Source: Coenobita brevimanus (taxonomy: Eukaryota; Arthropoda; Malacostraca; Decapoda; Coenobitidae). Taken from it: a stretch of DNA of 64,000 nucleotides. Both the position numbers and the translations under genes were made by a program. The notes beneath the pieces are model-generated. The model was given only the letters and a program-made list of their open reading frames with translations. It ran no database searches and was not told where the DNA came from. Position 1 is the first letter of the stretch. Each line of letters begins with the position of its first letter. The stretch spans positions 6,083,906-6,147,905 of the forward strand of contig CM064664.1 of NCBI GenBank assembly GCA_032717465.1, in the 5' to 3' direction. Of the stretch, positions 21,509-32,899 are shown piece by piece.

Positions 21509-22294
21509 TTAAGTAAAGAATATAACGGCTGGTCCATTTTTATTACAGTCCATTTGATCATTGTTCATATAATTACTGTAACTTTACTGCATATGATTCT
21601 TGAGTTATACGAGTTTAATCTTATGAGAATATCTTGATGGTAATCAGTATTCTTTGTATCTTCCCGAGGGTCCAGTTGTGACCACGGGATTAATATATTT
21701 ATGTGTATCAATATTCTTTCAATTTTAACTTAGCTTGTAAAGTTTCATGTTACTAGTGATATAGATCCTCGTAATTATTTCGTTTGGGTTCATTCACAGT
21801 TTGAAGAGTAATCTCAGTTCTTAATGCTTAGTAAATCTTAGGTTAAGTTAACTCGATTTTGAGTTTTACTATCCTTTAAGGAGTGGTACAGATGAGAATA
21901 AGTGGCCTGCAAGATGTGCTTATATCTAACGGCTCACGCACTCTCCAAAAAGATCACGCTACCTCATTTCCCATAAATCCCCCCCAAAAATCATGCTACC
22001 CTATATTTCTTAATCTCAAAAATTCTCAAATAAGATCACGCTACCCCATTCTCCATAATCGCTAAAATTTCTTGCATTACACTGGTGGAGCTAAAGTTCC
22101 CCACATTACAGAACAACCAAAATTGAGTTCTCACATCAAACACGTATTTGATAAGCTGACTGGGAAAAGTTTGTGGATCCAGCATTACTCCGCACAGTCA
22201 AACACGTTGGCACCAAAGACAAAGAGAAATACATCATCCTGGTGAATATGGCAGGCATTGTCTTTTGTAGCAGGACAGCTTTAAGTATGTAAGA

Positions 22295-22350
<56 letters not shown>
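22295..22350. repeat. (GT)n(GA)n compound microsatellite
   Basis: About eight GT units (22295-22310) run directly into about twenty GA units (22311-22350). Confidence 0.95.
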
Positions 22351-22354
<4 letters not shown>

Positions 22355-22462
22355 GTACATATATACATCGCCGTTACCCCAACTTCAGATCTTACAAGAA
22401 ACCAATGATACTTTTCTTTGCCCTAACCTTTGCTTCATACCTTAGCACATAAATAACGTTAC

Positions 22463-22831
22463 ATGAGTATTTTGTCTGAAATTGTAAAGCAAATTCGTAA
22501 GAACCTAATCCTATGCCCATCTGTGATGGCAGATCGTTTGCACATAGTGAGGATGTGGCTGGAAGGCGTATCGGTGAAAGACATTGCCCTGGAGACTGGT
22601 GCAAGTGTCTCCTCGATTTACAGATGGATTCACCGCTGGCAGCAGGAGAGAAACATGGATGTCAAAGCTTGTCAGAGAATACGTCACCTCGGAACCACAT
22701 CCTGGAGGACGAGTATAGCAATAGGAGACACTATATTCCATCAACATCATTTCATTTCCTTGCTCACAGCTTATTGTGCAAAATTAAACATCGTCTCTTT
22801 GGATGCATATCCTCTTACTTTTCATGCTTGA
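22463..22831 (+). CDS. short ORF with helix-turn-helix domain
   Basis: 122 codons. Residues about 22-65 (ADRLHIVRMWLEGVSVKDIA, then a turn and SVSSIYRWIHRWQQE) read as a homeodomain-like helix-turn-helix of the kind found at the N-terminus of many transposases. The recognition helix would be SVSSIYRWIHRW. The rest has no recognisable domain and may be frameshifted or an intron read-through. I saw no terminal repeats or DDE core nearby. It may be an orphan DNA-binding piece of a DNA transposon or an exon of a small gene. The ATG at 22463 is the first in frame; the ATG before ADRL (codon 22) is an alternative start. Confidence 0.5.
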   Translation: MSILSEIVKQIRKNLILCPSVMADRLHIVRMWLEGVSVKDIALETGASVSSIYRWIHRWQQERNMDVKACQRIRHLGTTSWRTSIAIGDTIFHQHHFISLLTAYCAKLNIVSLDAYPLTFHA

Positions 22832-22869
22832 GAAGTCAGTACTCCTGGTATCGCCAAATAATCATTGTG

Positions 22870-24943
22870 GGGCTCAAAAATTAATACAAATATAGCGGGA
22901 CATCTCTTGGAGTCTCGTGCCTCGATCAGTTGCAAACCAGTCTTGATTTGGGGTTACAGAAAAACGTGACAGGACTAAACTGGCAGTGATACTTGAAACA
23001 CAAGACACTAAAAACTTTTTATATCAAGAAACCGCTGCCACTGTGTTTTCAGTAACAGGGCAAAAGTATGTCTAAATAACAATAAATCCTGTCTATGTAT
23101 ATGATCCTGTAAATCACTTATGTTCTTCATATTAGTCTTTCTCTCACCTGATGATTATTATTATTATTTTTTTTTCGATTACATATTTCACAGAAGAAAT
23201 TTCATTGAGGATGCTTCTGACTCCTTCCCGGCAGGAGGAATTCTTGTCAGTATGTATATATTTAAAAAAATGATTCCTGCAGTGTACCGATGTAATTATT
23301 TAGCAGATTTGTATAGTGTGCATTAGTGCCAGATTATTTCCTTTGTTTGGCTGCAGGATACCACTGCATATCTCTTAAACCACTCACTGCGATGTATTAG
23401 TTACTCTGGGAACCCATAACATAATTCATTCAACTGTGGAGACATTTCATAGTGAAGGAGTGATTGACGTTAAATCGAACCCGTCCCCATTGAAAGCAAC
23501 GTGAATGAGTTCACTTTCAACACAGAGTTTGCTCATCATTTTTAGAATGTGAACTCGTATACGAGATAAAAATAAATCTCAAGTGACTCATTAGTACCCT
23601 GTCCTAGTAACTGGTTAATCTGGTCTCGGATTTTGTATGTAATATATTGTCTAAGTGAATAAAAGTACATACCTATTTCATTCAGTATCATAACATGCTT
23701 TCCAGGTAATTTCATTCATTGCTTAAGAAGGCTCAGATAGTGAAAAATTTGGCATCACGTTCCTCCGTTTGTCTAAGACGAAACCAGCCAAGCTGTTTAT
23801 TGTTAGACACTCTGGGCTCTTGTCGTAAACGAATCTTTGTGAATATAACAATAATCCATGTTAATCATCTTAGGGGATCTTAGGAAGGTACCTGTAACCA
23901 TCCAGGAGGCTCGAGGAAGACTAATTTCTGACCAGTTTCTCACTGACACATGCTCTTTTAGACTGGCACCTGGGCCGGTCCGTCACAGAACAAAACCGTA
24001 ATAAGATATCAAGGGTTGGCGTACTCATAAAATATGTCAGCGTTGTAAAGTGCTTGACAGACCAGGATAATTTCTGCAATATATTCTATCAGTTATAATA
24101 AGAAATGATCAGGATCTCCCCTCTCCTATAATAGACAAACTGGGAAAGGGTGAAACAGATGAACACAATCAACACTAATGTCATTTTGGCACTAACTAAA
24201 ATACACTACAGTCTTCGAAAGTCCCGTTCCTCCTTCTACCGTTCAGCAACTCGTAACTTTATATTAGCCTGAGTAAGGTTGCATACCATCACTATAATCT
24301 GATTGCTTACCTACAAATTTAGTTTTACCCAGTTGTTAGTTACAATTACTATAACTATTATAATGCTTGAGTTACAGATGGGCAGCAGTAAGAACGAAAA
24401 TTTTGAAACAAGAGTGCATTTACGTCATGTTCTAAATACTAAAATACTAATGTTGTCTTCATATTATTCATACTCTCCCAATCTGCATTTTTAATGGAGG
24501 AGGCAGATCCTGGCCATTGTTCTTTAACTTGCTAAGAACAAGAATAATTGAAGGGAATAACAAGGACAGTTAATATGAAACAGAATTATTAATAGAGAGT
24601 TACGGCAATGAGTACTTGAAGATCACATGGCAAAGGCTTGGATTTTCGTCGGTTAAGGAAGCTTCATACCACCACTTCCTTATGGACATTTTTTTGGATA
24701 TGGGTGGTTACTATAATTGCCTACGTTTTTGTGCATAGTAAGGTGAAATCGGTAGGATTAATGCAACACAAATGAGGACAGGGAGGTGTAAAAAAAATAT
24801 CGAAGATGAGAAGGTACTATGGAGCCTCCTTAACTGTGGATGATGAAACAGTCCTTGATCAACGACACAGCTTTTGGTGATGATTATTCAGTCTGCTTCA
24901 TCAACGCCTCTCTACCACGTACTTAAGATGTACGGTTACATTC
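22870..24943. other. AT-rich stretch without recognised features
   Basis: About 2 kb with only short frames and no motif, terminal repeat or RNA structure that I can support. A T-run with ATT repeats is at 23157-23174. Confidence 0.5.
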
Positions 24944-24951
24944 CTTAATAC

Positions 24952-25582
24952 CCCTGTCACACAGGAGGGCGACCCTTGAGCGACCAAAAAATTTGCAAGG
25001 TCGCCATTGGTCGCCCGAGGGTCTCTCAGAGGTCACCTAGGTCGCTCAAGGGGTGCTCAATGGTCGTTCAGAGATCGCCTAGGTCGCCTAGGCCGTCGTC
25101 AATTTTTGAACATGCTCAAAACAGTCACTGCAAGGACGCCAAGGGAAGACGTCGCTCAAGGGTTGCTCAAGTAGCGCTGAAGTCGCTCGATGGTCGCTCA
25201 GAGGTCGCCCAATAAGCACTAAGCATCGGCGGTGCCCAAGGGTCCCTCAGCAGTCGCCACGGTCGCCCAAGCAGCGCCTAAATAGCGCTCAGTGGTCGCC
25301 TAGATCGCTGGAGCATCGCTGAATGGTCCCTCAGCAGTCGCCGTTGGTAGACGTGGATCGCACAGAGCCCACATCTAGGTCACTCAGTGGATGCATAGGT
25401 CGCCCAGGGATCGCCATGATATTGCCCCAAAAATGCATTATAGGTCACCAAAAGAGCGCCCAAGGGTTGCCAGAGCAGTCACACAGAAACATGTTTTTAT
25501 GAGTTTCGGCAACCTCGCTGTGCCTGGCCATTTTTTGGTCACTCAGAGGTCGCACAGAGGTCGCCCGCCTGTGTGACGGGGG
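24952..25582. mobile_element. hAT-like MITE filled with a GGTCGCTC-type array
   Basis: An 8-bp duplication CTTAATAC flanks it at 24944-24951 and 25583-25590. The terminal inverted repeats are CCCTGTCACACAGGAGGGCG and, from the right, CCCCCGTCACACAGGCGGGC. The 631-bp interior is a degenerate array of short units such as GGTCGCTCA, GAGGTCGCC and CAGCAGTCGCC, in one orientation for most of its length. The 8-bp duplication points to a hAT-type transposase. There is no coding capacity; the frames through it are by-products of the array. Confidence 0.8.
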
Positions 25583-25717
25583 CTTAATACACCTACACTC
25601 ATATTTAGTTTCAGTGCACTACAGTATCTTATGAGCACTTTTGAAGAATATGTGTGGTGGGTATGGGGAAAGCATATGTTACAGCTGTGTGTGATCACTG
25701 ACCAATGTAGCATTAGC

Positions 25718-26819
25718 GGTAGTACTATAGTCGCGGCAAGCGAATCTGTGGTTGTTATAATCGTGCCCTGGCAACCTACCATTCAAAAGTGCATCTGATT
25801 TCGTGTATGAGATGCATGTTGTGTACACTATGCTCATGTATAATATTTGTCTATAATATATTCGTGGATAATAAAATGAATCGTGTATAATAAGATACGA
25901 AATCGGATGCACGTTTGAAAGCTAGATTGCCAGCAGGCCCGTAGCCAGGACTTGAAATTTGAGGGGGCCATCTCCATCGTAGGGGGGGCTTTTTTTTTTT
26001 TTTTTTACACTCTCCCTTCCATGTATATTTCTTCTAGAATGTATTGTATGAACATGTAATGAACTAAATATACACTGCATTATACTAGTATAAGCACTAA
26101 AACCAGCTGAAACCAGTTTTGGGGTACCAAAAGAAAAATAATTCTTTTCTCTACACGTAAAGCTTCATAGCTTTTTCATTCATAAGTTTCAACTCTTCCT
26201 TTTTCAGAGTTAATTATAACTTCTGCAGTATTTGCAATTTACAAACTGGCACTGATATTGCTAATGAGGTTACAAAAAGACGTGCTTACCTGATCACTTG
26301 TCGCACAAAATACTGTTTCACACTGTCGGTTGAGTGACGCTCTTTGCTGCACCTACTATCTACTGTGCCAGGGACCAGACTGCCAAGGTTGGTAGGCTTC
26401 ACAGTGTTTTCCTCGGTATTAGTTTGAATTTGAAATGGTGTTGTGTGCCGTTTTCCTAGCGGCGCGTGCCATATAAACATGAAAACCGCTGCCATGATGA
26501 TAGGGGCCCTGTAACCTGTACCAGCTTATTTTGCATATAATGAATTACATCATGACCATAAGATAACCGTCATTAAACATGTAGCTATATAGACTCAAAT
26601 CATGTGTCATGAAAAAGTAGTATATCTGGCTTGAATTTTCGTATATTTTCCCAGTTTGCAAGCAAATCATATATCCTTCTAAGTGAAAAACTTCTACAGG
26701 GGGCTAATGAGTTTTCTGGGGGGCTAAGCCCCTCCATAGCCCCCTCGTGGCTATGGGCCAGATTGCTCGGGTGCAATAATGATAACCTCAGAGTCGTGCA
26801 TGGTGACTATAGTAACTGC
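25718..26819. mobile_element. element with long diverged inverted ends, itself invaded
   Basis: About 57 bp at the left (from ACTATAGTCGCGG) is similar to the reverse complement of the right side (ending GTGACTATAGTAAC), with shared blocks such as ACTATAGTC, TGAGGTTAT/TGTGGTTGT and GCACCC/GCCCTGGC. The centre holds the MITE at 25930-26759. Outer edges and the target duplication are not resolved. Confidence 0.45.
25930..26759. mobile_element. MITE with AGGCCCGTAGCC-type ends
   Basis: The left end is AGGCCCGTAGCCAGGA and the right end, inverted, is GGCCCATAGCCACGAGGG. AGATTGC lies just outside both ends (tAGATTGCC at 25923-25931 and cAGATTGCT at 26759-26767), a likely 7-8 bp target duplication of hAT type. 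A G-run and T-run lie near the left end (25985-26006). No transposase. Confidence 0.6.
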
Positions 26820-27061
26820 AACTCCCGGCTCATCTGAAATGTGAGCCCAGTGGGTTGGGAACTACACCAATCTTCCTCCTACAGCTAAAAATTCTCCTTG
26901 TTGGGGATTGGGAAGTTGCTGAGGGACGTCTGTAAAATCAGGCTGTGTGGTCATCTGGCTTTATTTGTGACACTGCATACAGTGTCCATCCATATCACAA
27001 TGCATTTCTCCTTCATCTATGTAATTATTCCGAGTGTCTGTCTGGGAACTTGTATTTCTTT

Positions 27062-29195
27062 ATTTTTTAGGCAAGGAAGAAGGAACCAAAGTCCAGAAGC
27101 CTGCAAATTGTTCCCTCCAAGAATAAAACAAAAACAAGATAACAAAGAGTTAAGTTTAACCCACCCCATCCCGACCACTTTTCCACCACTGACTCCCCCC
27201 AATCCCGACCATTTTAGGAAAAAAATTTTTTGGGCTATAACCTTCGCTTTTGGTGAGAAACATCGAAAATTCATAGAGAAATCGCTCACCTGAGGCTTAA
27301 AGTACTCGATACAGGTAGGAGTACCTCTTTACCTTTCTGGGTTTTCTATCAGGCTGGCACCAAAGAAAACGAGTTCTATGGGAGGATAACTATTTCACAC
27401 CACTCATAAACGGTATTTATTTATTTACTTGGTACGAATTTATATGTAGTACAGGAGTATATTGGTTTTCAAGCAGTAATATAGGCATTATAAGCATTGT
27501 TTCACTCACTAATACCTGGCCTTTTTTTGCCACATTACCTGATCATCATTTCTAACTGTTTCTTCCTCTAATGCTATGTAAAGTTTGTCCTCCACATTGT
27601 CATTGATTGGGGAATCACTCTGGCCCTGAATTTCGTACCATGGCATGACATGGATATACTGACCAGGTCACTGATAACAGGTGAATTGCTGAGACAATGG
27701 CATGCAGGGGGGGGGAGGAGGTCATACTGGGTAAGGCATTGCCTCTGCCTGGCATCTTGTACAGGAAGGTGTCACGTGTATACGTACCAAAAATGACTCG
27801 CGAAAATTGAAAATTGTGCAAATTAGGGACCTTGCAATTTGTTTGCGTTTATGTATGTCGACGGGATTGGCAGTGACAAATCGTGTGGACGTTAAAGAAC
27901 GTCGATGGGACGCCACAGGTTAAGATCTGATCATTTTGAGATGCCTGGACACACTGTGTTTGAAAGACTGGAGAACATTGGTAGTAGGAAATACAGACAG
28001 AGGAAAACAGTTCCAGATGTGACTTGTTGCATAAATGAAGGACTGGGAGTACTGGACAACTCTTGCATTAGACAGCTGGACAGAAAACAGATGAGAGTTT
28101 GTTGCTTGATGGGTGCTACGCTCCCGCCGTAGTGGTGAAGGGATGCAAGCAGGCATTTCAGAGTAGCAGTGACCATTGAAGCAGCGACAGAAAAGAGATA
28201 AAGATTCAACAGTGCAGCAAAGATACAGAGGTTGAAGGGAAAGTTATTGAGACAAAAATTCTTTTACTTCACCTTGTTGAGAAGAGCTGAATGTGGGGAG
28301 CTTCACCACACATGAGAGTTGTACTCTACATAGTGGGGGAATAAAACCCATGTATAAATTCATCAACTGTGCAGGAGTAAAGAAATTGCGGAGTCGGCTT
28401 AGCACACCCAATCTCTTTGAAGCAGATTTTACAAGAGAGGTAATACTGTATGTTCTTTCCAAGATAAATTCCGAGAGAATTAAACCCCAAGTATGTTTAA
28501 AGCTGATGCAGGATTAAGCCAGGTGTTGATAAAAACTAAAGGGTACTCCAGTGGAAGATTTTGTCGAGTTGATAGACGTAAGAACTGAGTTTTTGATGCA
28601 GTAAGAACAGCAAGATTACTTTTACCCCAGTCAAAGATATGAGCCAAGTCTGATATTAGGTTTGCCATAGCCTCATCCCTTGTTTGTTGACGTAAGTGCT
28701 GATATGGACGCTACAGGAAGCAAATGGAAAGGTAAAATGTGGGGTCATCAGTGTACAAGTAGAGCAGATGTAAAGCTTCGAATGTCATTAATTAACAAAA
28801 GGAAGAGGGTTAGTGATAGGACAGAGCCCTGAGAAACACCACTGTTGATAGCTCTAGGAGAAGAATAGTGGCCTTCTACTACAGCAGCAACAGAACAACC
28901 TGAAACGAAGCTAGAGATGAGGGCACAAAAAGAAGAGAAACCGTAAGAGGGCAGTTTAGAAAATTATGTCAGACCCGATCCAAAGCCTTTGAGATGGCAA
29001 GTGCAATGGCAAAACTTTCACCACATTCCTGAAAGGAGGATGACCAGGATTCTGAAAGGTAGGTGAGATCGCCAGTGGAGAGTCCGTGGTGGAACCCATT
29101 CTGATGATCAGAAAGAAGGTTGTGATAGGAAATAAGCTTTGTTTATTTATTTATTTTTTGTTAATAGACTCGAAACTTTTGAAATACAGAATTTT
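27062..29195 (-). pseudogene. jockey-like LINE copy J2, RT part, with MITE A3 in its 3' UTR
   Basis: It matches the better preserved copy at 53488-55990 over most of RT and the 3' UTR. Visible are LISDLAHIFDWGKSN, ASKTQFLRLSTRQNLP, LVKSASKRLGVLSRLRNFFT and HIWNCFPLSVFPT. Many stops and indels break the frame. The T-rich run at 27056-27068 is the worn poly(A) end on the minus strand. MITE A3 (27160-27919) sits in the 3' UTR. Upstream sequence is lost at about 29195, and an endonuclease piece follows at 30200-30562. Confidence 0.82.
27160..27919 (+). mobile_element. TTAA MITE family A, copy A3
   Basis: 760 bp, flanked by TTAA at 27156-27159 and 27920-27923. It has the family block TTTTGGTGAGAAACATCG. 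The right end carries GTCGACGGGA and GTCGATGGGA 44 bp apart. In the jockey copy at 53575-53600 the corresponding site is uninterrupted (TTCAAGATCCGAT), confirming the insertion point. Confidence 0.88.
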
Positions 29196-29290
29196 AGCCA
29201 CCACACACCGGACAATATTAAACGAAGTTGTAACCTCACTATGGGCAATTTCTCGGAAACTGCAGAAAATTGTTTGTTTTAAAACCTTAA

Positions 29291-29708
29291 CCCCTTATGG
29301 GCGGGCAACTTATCAATTACACCACCGTGTGGGGCGGCATATTTTCGGAAAAATAAAGTATCAGGGAAAAAGCCTAAACATGCATAAATTGATGGAAATG
29401 GATGAAAAACGAAGGCAAGAGGTGTTACATGCGCGGTATTACGTCTCTGGTTGTGGGAGGAGGAGGGGAGGAGTGAGGGAGGAGAACAGGCAGGCAGCTT
29501 ATCACTAGGCGCGCCTGGGGTGAGTTTAGCAAACTATTCGCTCATTTGCTTTTTCTTCACCACTGAACACTATATTTATCATTTATACTTTCTTTACACT
29601 ATTCATTGTCTCCAAAATCTTACGTATGTGTTTTCTATTTTACTTGAACACTTATAACAATATAACTTACATATGTATATACTATTTTACTTGAAGAAAT
29701 ATAACACT

Positions 29709-29796
<88 letters not shown>

Positions 29797-29967
29797 CTAT
29801 TTTACTTGTTTCAAGGCTTGGGAGAGTAGAGGGCTGGACAATAGGTGACAAGGATGCCTCATCACCCAATTTCACCAATAAATTAGGACCGAAAATGGTT
29901 GGATGTTACGTAATGCCACCTGCCTCCTCATGCATGGACGTTACGTAAAGTCGCCGCCTATTAGGGG
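29291..29967. mobile_element. TTAA element C (677 bp) containing a (TA)n tract
   Basis: Flanked by TTAA at 29287-29290 and 29968-29971. The ends are CCCCTTATGGGCGGGC and, from the right, CCCCTAATAGGCGGCG. The motif GGGCGG repeats 33 bp in on the left and TTACGTAA repeats 35 bp in on the right. A TA microsatellite occupies 29712-29793. No transposase. Confidence 0.78.
29712..29793. repeat. (AT)n microsatellite
   Basis: About 41 uninterrupted AT units inside TTAA element C. Confidence 0.97.
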
Positions 29968-30199
29968 TTAATATCCCCTAAACAAGAACACTTAGAAAAC
30001 GAATTAATAACCATTTTGCTCAACAACTCTTCCTCTTGCGAATGAAAGTATCCACACGTCTCTAGGTTGTTGTGCTGATGGGTAATGGCATGAGGAAGAG
30101 AATCAATTTTTGGTGCGAGAGCAGCATGAGAGCTGGAAGTGTTTGTATACCGAGTATGGCTTTGCTCTCAACGTGATAACTCACTCCACTGCTTGATAA

Positions 30200-30562
30200 A
30201 CTAGCCACTGTTGCATCTAAGGCATGCCTTATGGCACTATCATTGAGTCTTTAGAAGTAGGGGATAAGTAAACAGCACAGATTTAATCATAGAATAACAG
30301 GAAAGCCAGATACAGAGAGTGCAGAATTCATAAGATTCAAGTTCAGGAACATGAAATATATGTCGTTGTTTACATATACACAACAGCCATCTCTGGCTTT
30401 GAAATGAGTATAGAGAAAGTAGGAGGATAATCAGAAGGGTTTGCTGTCCATTGCCTCTGTCAGCTGAGTCTCAGTTAGGAAGAGAAGGTGAGGTTTAGAG
30501 GAGGAGACGTGATTCTCAACAGAAAGAAAACTAGAGGAAAGGCTGCGAATGTTACAGAAATG
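30200..30562 (-). pseudogene. jockey-like LINE endonuclease fragment
   Basis: On the minus strand the frame reads FCNIRSLSSSFLSVENHV, SSSKPHLLFLTETQLTEAMD, then SSYFLYTHF and GCCVYVNNDI. This is the N-terminal half of an APE-type LINE endonuclease, with the TETQL glutamate region. It decays into stops past 30330. It is probably part of the same insertion as J2, with the middle lost or displaced around element C. Confidence 0.72.
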
Positions 30563-31390
30563 CAGAAGCGAGTCAGACAGTGGTTCCAGGCATCTCGATG
30601 GGATTTCAACGGGAGATGGGAGGATGGTGATGTCTTTGATACTCCCCCCTTCTGGAGACTATGAGGCTTGGTTAGTAGATGCTTTTTTATTTTTTTTTTA
30701 TTTTGAATGGGAAATGAAGTGTGTAATGGATATGTAGGGTGTATAGTATTGAGTAGACTGCAGCACTAGTCAAGGAAGGCATTACTTCCAAGGTGGTTGG
30801 AAAGCTGTTGATAGGGAGAGCTGGAGCAAGGCCGTCTCTACATGAAGGCCTGGGTGTGAGATTGGTGATGACACAGGATGAGTTGGATCACCGCGCCGCC
30901 ACTCGCTTGCTGTTTGCTCGTACTACTTGTCTCAGTCCTTCGTCTTACATTTATTGACTGCTTTCTTATAACTATTTCTGTCAACACTTACCTTTGGCAA
31001 GTATGATATTTTTCATTAGGTTAGATTACACTGACACTGCAAAGGAAACTAATAATGCTACTGAAGCTTAGCCTTTTTATCCTAAGGAGTGATAGCAATG
31101 GGTGTACAACTACTATATGAAGAGAAACATAGAATTTTACAAAGCAGAAACAGTCTAGTCATATCTAGTTTACTCTGACAAAACAGAAAGGAAAGAAACA
31201 AAGAACAAAAAGAAACAACACTTCTATAGTGTAATTTGTCAAAGTTGGTATCACCTAGAATGTGTAGGGATGTCACCAGCTTATTTTGAAGTATTTCAGA
31301 AAGCTAACTACGTTTGGCTCGGTGAACAGCCTAAGTATAGTTAGCTACTAATTATCAAGGGTTACTCTGCTATTTGTGCCTAGCTAAAAT
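30563..31390. other. no supported feature
   Basis: Only short frames. A T-rich run at 30686-30702 could be the tail of an old retroposed sequence, but nothing around it is recognisable. Confidence 0.4.
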
Positions 31391-31392
31391 CA

Positions 31393-31572
31393 ATTACCAT
31401 TTCCTTGTGGAGAGGATCTATCTCAGAAATTTTCCACACTCTCGGTATGTATGTCTCGTTTAGAGAGCATTGGAATATTTTGCACAGAATTGAAGCTAGT
31501 TTGTCCTTACAGAAAGTGCCTTTGCACTTATTTTATCAGGTCCAGCCACTTTTACTACATTTCACCCTCTTC
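31393..31572 (-). pseudogene. CR1/L2-like LINE RT scrap
   Basis: On the minus strand VAGPDKISAKALSVRTN is followed, after one frameshift, by LASILCKIFQCSLNETYIP and RVWKISEIDPLHKEM. This is the start of a LINE RT domain (GPD motif, then the P..WK..I.P block). Nothing else of the element is seen. It lies directly beside MITE B1. Confidence 0.6.
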
Positions 31573-31587
31573 GTCATTCTGGGTTAA

Positions 31588-32215
31588 CCCGCCTCGTGCT
31601 GGCTATTTTTAGCCCTATGGATCACCCCAGTGCCGGCCATTTTTCGACCTTTTTATTCAGCTCAAATGATAGATTTTGATGTGGAAACAACGAATTTCAC
31701 CATTAAAATGCTCATCGAGGCTCGGAAACGGGTTTTATTGAGTCCTGAATACTCGTGTACAGGTATAGACGCTCTCTCATACTCACCATGTAAATGAGAA
31801 AAATCCGTTTTCTATGTAAGGTATACTCAGGTTTTTATGCTGAGAAGGTATAGCAATGTTCAGGTCACTTTTCTGATTACTTATTATTTCAGCATCTATC
31901 ACAATTTGCGTGTCTTTCTCACTGTGAATGCATTATCTTACACTTACTTGAAGATAGGGACAACCTGACTTCATTCCGTACAGTCCTGGCACTTACAAGA
32001 AGGTATTTACAACTTGACTTCACTAGATAGTCCTTACACTTACAAGAAAATATTTACAGCTTACACTTACATGAAAATATTTACAAAATGCCTTCAATAT
32101 GTACAGCACTGCGTGAGGCACACAAGCAGAGTGAGGCAGAGCGAGCATGAGGGGGGAAGCGAGTGAGTGTATGGCCTTGACAGCTTGAGGGATGGTAGAG
32201 GAAGAGTTACAATGT
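31588..32215 (-). mobile_element. TTAA MITE family B, copy B1, truncated
   Basis: TTAA at 31584-31587 precedes CCCGCCTCGTGCTGGC and a palindromic GGCTATTTTTAGCC. The sequence matches copy B2 (58573-59328) in inverted orientation until about 32215, where about 100 bp of the other terminus is missing and jockey-like sequence begins. It contains TAGTCC, TTACACTTACAAGAA and related short repeats. Confidence 0.78.
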
Positions 32216-32221
32216 TTACCT

Positions 32222-32695
32222 GTGAGGGATCCCATCAGGCTCATATGCCTTGTTAGTATTGAGGCCAGTGATGGCAGAACATGCATCAATTGAAGAAATT
32301 TTAATGTCAGCCATGAGGAAGTCAGAGGGGGAAAGAGATGGATGAACAGCACTGGAATCGTCTAAGATGGAATTCGAGGAGAAAGTGTGAGTGAAGAGTT
32401 TTCCTTTACCAGTAGAAGACAGATATAAAACCATTAGAGTGGCAAAGAGGAGGGAAGGATGATGAGGTAGAGTTGTCAGAAAGATATCTGGCAAGGTACC
32501 AGAGGTAGCAGGAATGATTTGAGTTGGAGTGTTCAGAGCATTTAGTATAAATGAAATTATTTTTAGCAGTGCGAAGAACAGACTTAGCATGATTCCGGGC
32601 AGAAACATAAAAGAGATGAGATGCAGGAGTGGGTTGGCTCCGGTACCTTTGGTAGGACTTCTCCCTGTGAAACAAGTAATCTGGTTAGTTCTGGA
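32222..32695 (-). pseudogene. jockey-like LINE copy J3, fragment
   Basis: It matches the J1 region between endonuclease and RT fingers: YQRYRSQPTPASHL, HAKSVLRTAKNNFIYTKCSE, SLSPSDFLMADIKIS and ITGLNTNKAYEPDG. The GPDG motif has E in place of G at its start. Both ends are broken, and there is no 3' tail. Confidence 0.8.
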
Positions 32696-32899
32696 GTAGT
32701 ACACCAGGCAAGTATATGTGTGCCTTTCTCCAGACAGTGCATATTACCTTCTGGAAATTTCGTTTAAGACAGTTAATGCCAACCTGAAGTCATGAAGACA
32801 TGGGAAGTCGCTGCTGTAGCAAATTAACTTAGCAAATGTCCTTCCCCTTGGCAAGTTGTCCCACTGCCACATACCACGGGAGATATACATGATCCCAGT

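Larger units (their letters stand above)
19442..22082 (+). repeat. probable 3' LTR of Gypsy 2, interrupted by MITE A2
   Basis: A purine run GAGGGGCA (19433-19440) resembles a polypurine tract and is followed by TGTGCACC as a possible LTR start. Inside lies a promoter-like TATAAAAAG (20614-20622). The right edge at about 22082 is a guess based on CATTACA before TGGTGGAGC. No second LTR is present for comparison, so both edges are tentative. Confidence 0.35.

Noticed and set aside
22074..22100. Primer-binding site TGGTGGAGC after the presumed Gypsy 2 LTR
   Set aside because: A PBS should follow a 5' LTR, not a 3' one, and no second LTR is present; kept only as a hint for the LTR edge.
24976..25576. 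ORFs rich in RSPR/VAQ residues through the GGTCGC array
   Set aside because: They arise from the short repeat and end at its edges, so they are not protein-coding.
24952..25582. Possible CRISPR-like array in the GGTCGC repeat
   Set aside because: Units are 8-20 bp, degenerate, without regular spacers, and framed by transposon inverted repeats in a eukaryotic context.
29673..29948. Poly-Ile-Tyr ORFs at the AT tract
   Set aside because: Products of (TA)n repeat translation.
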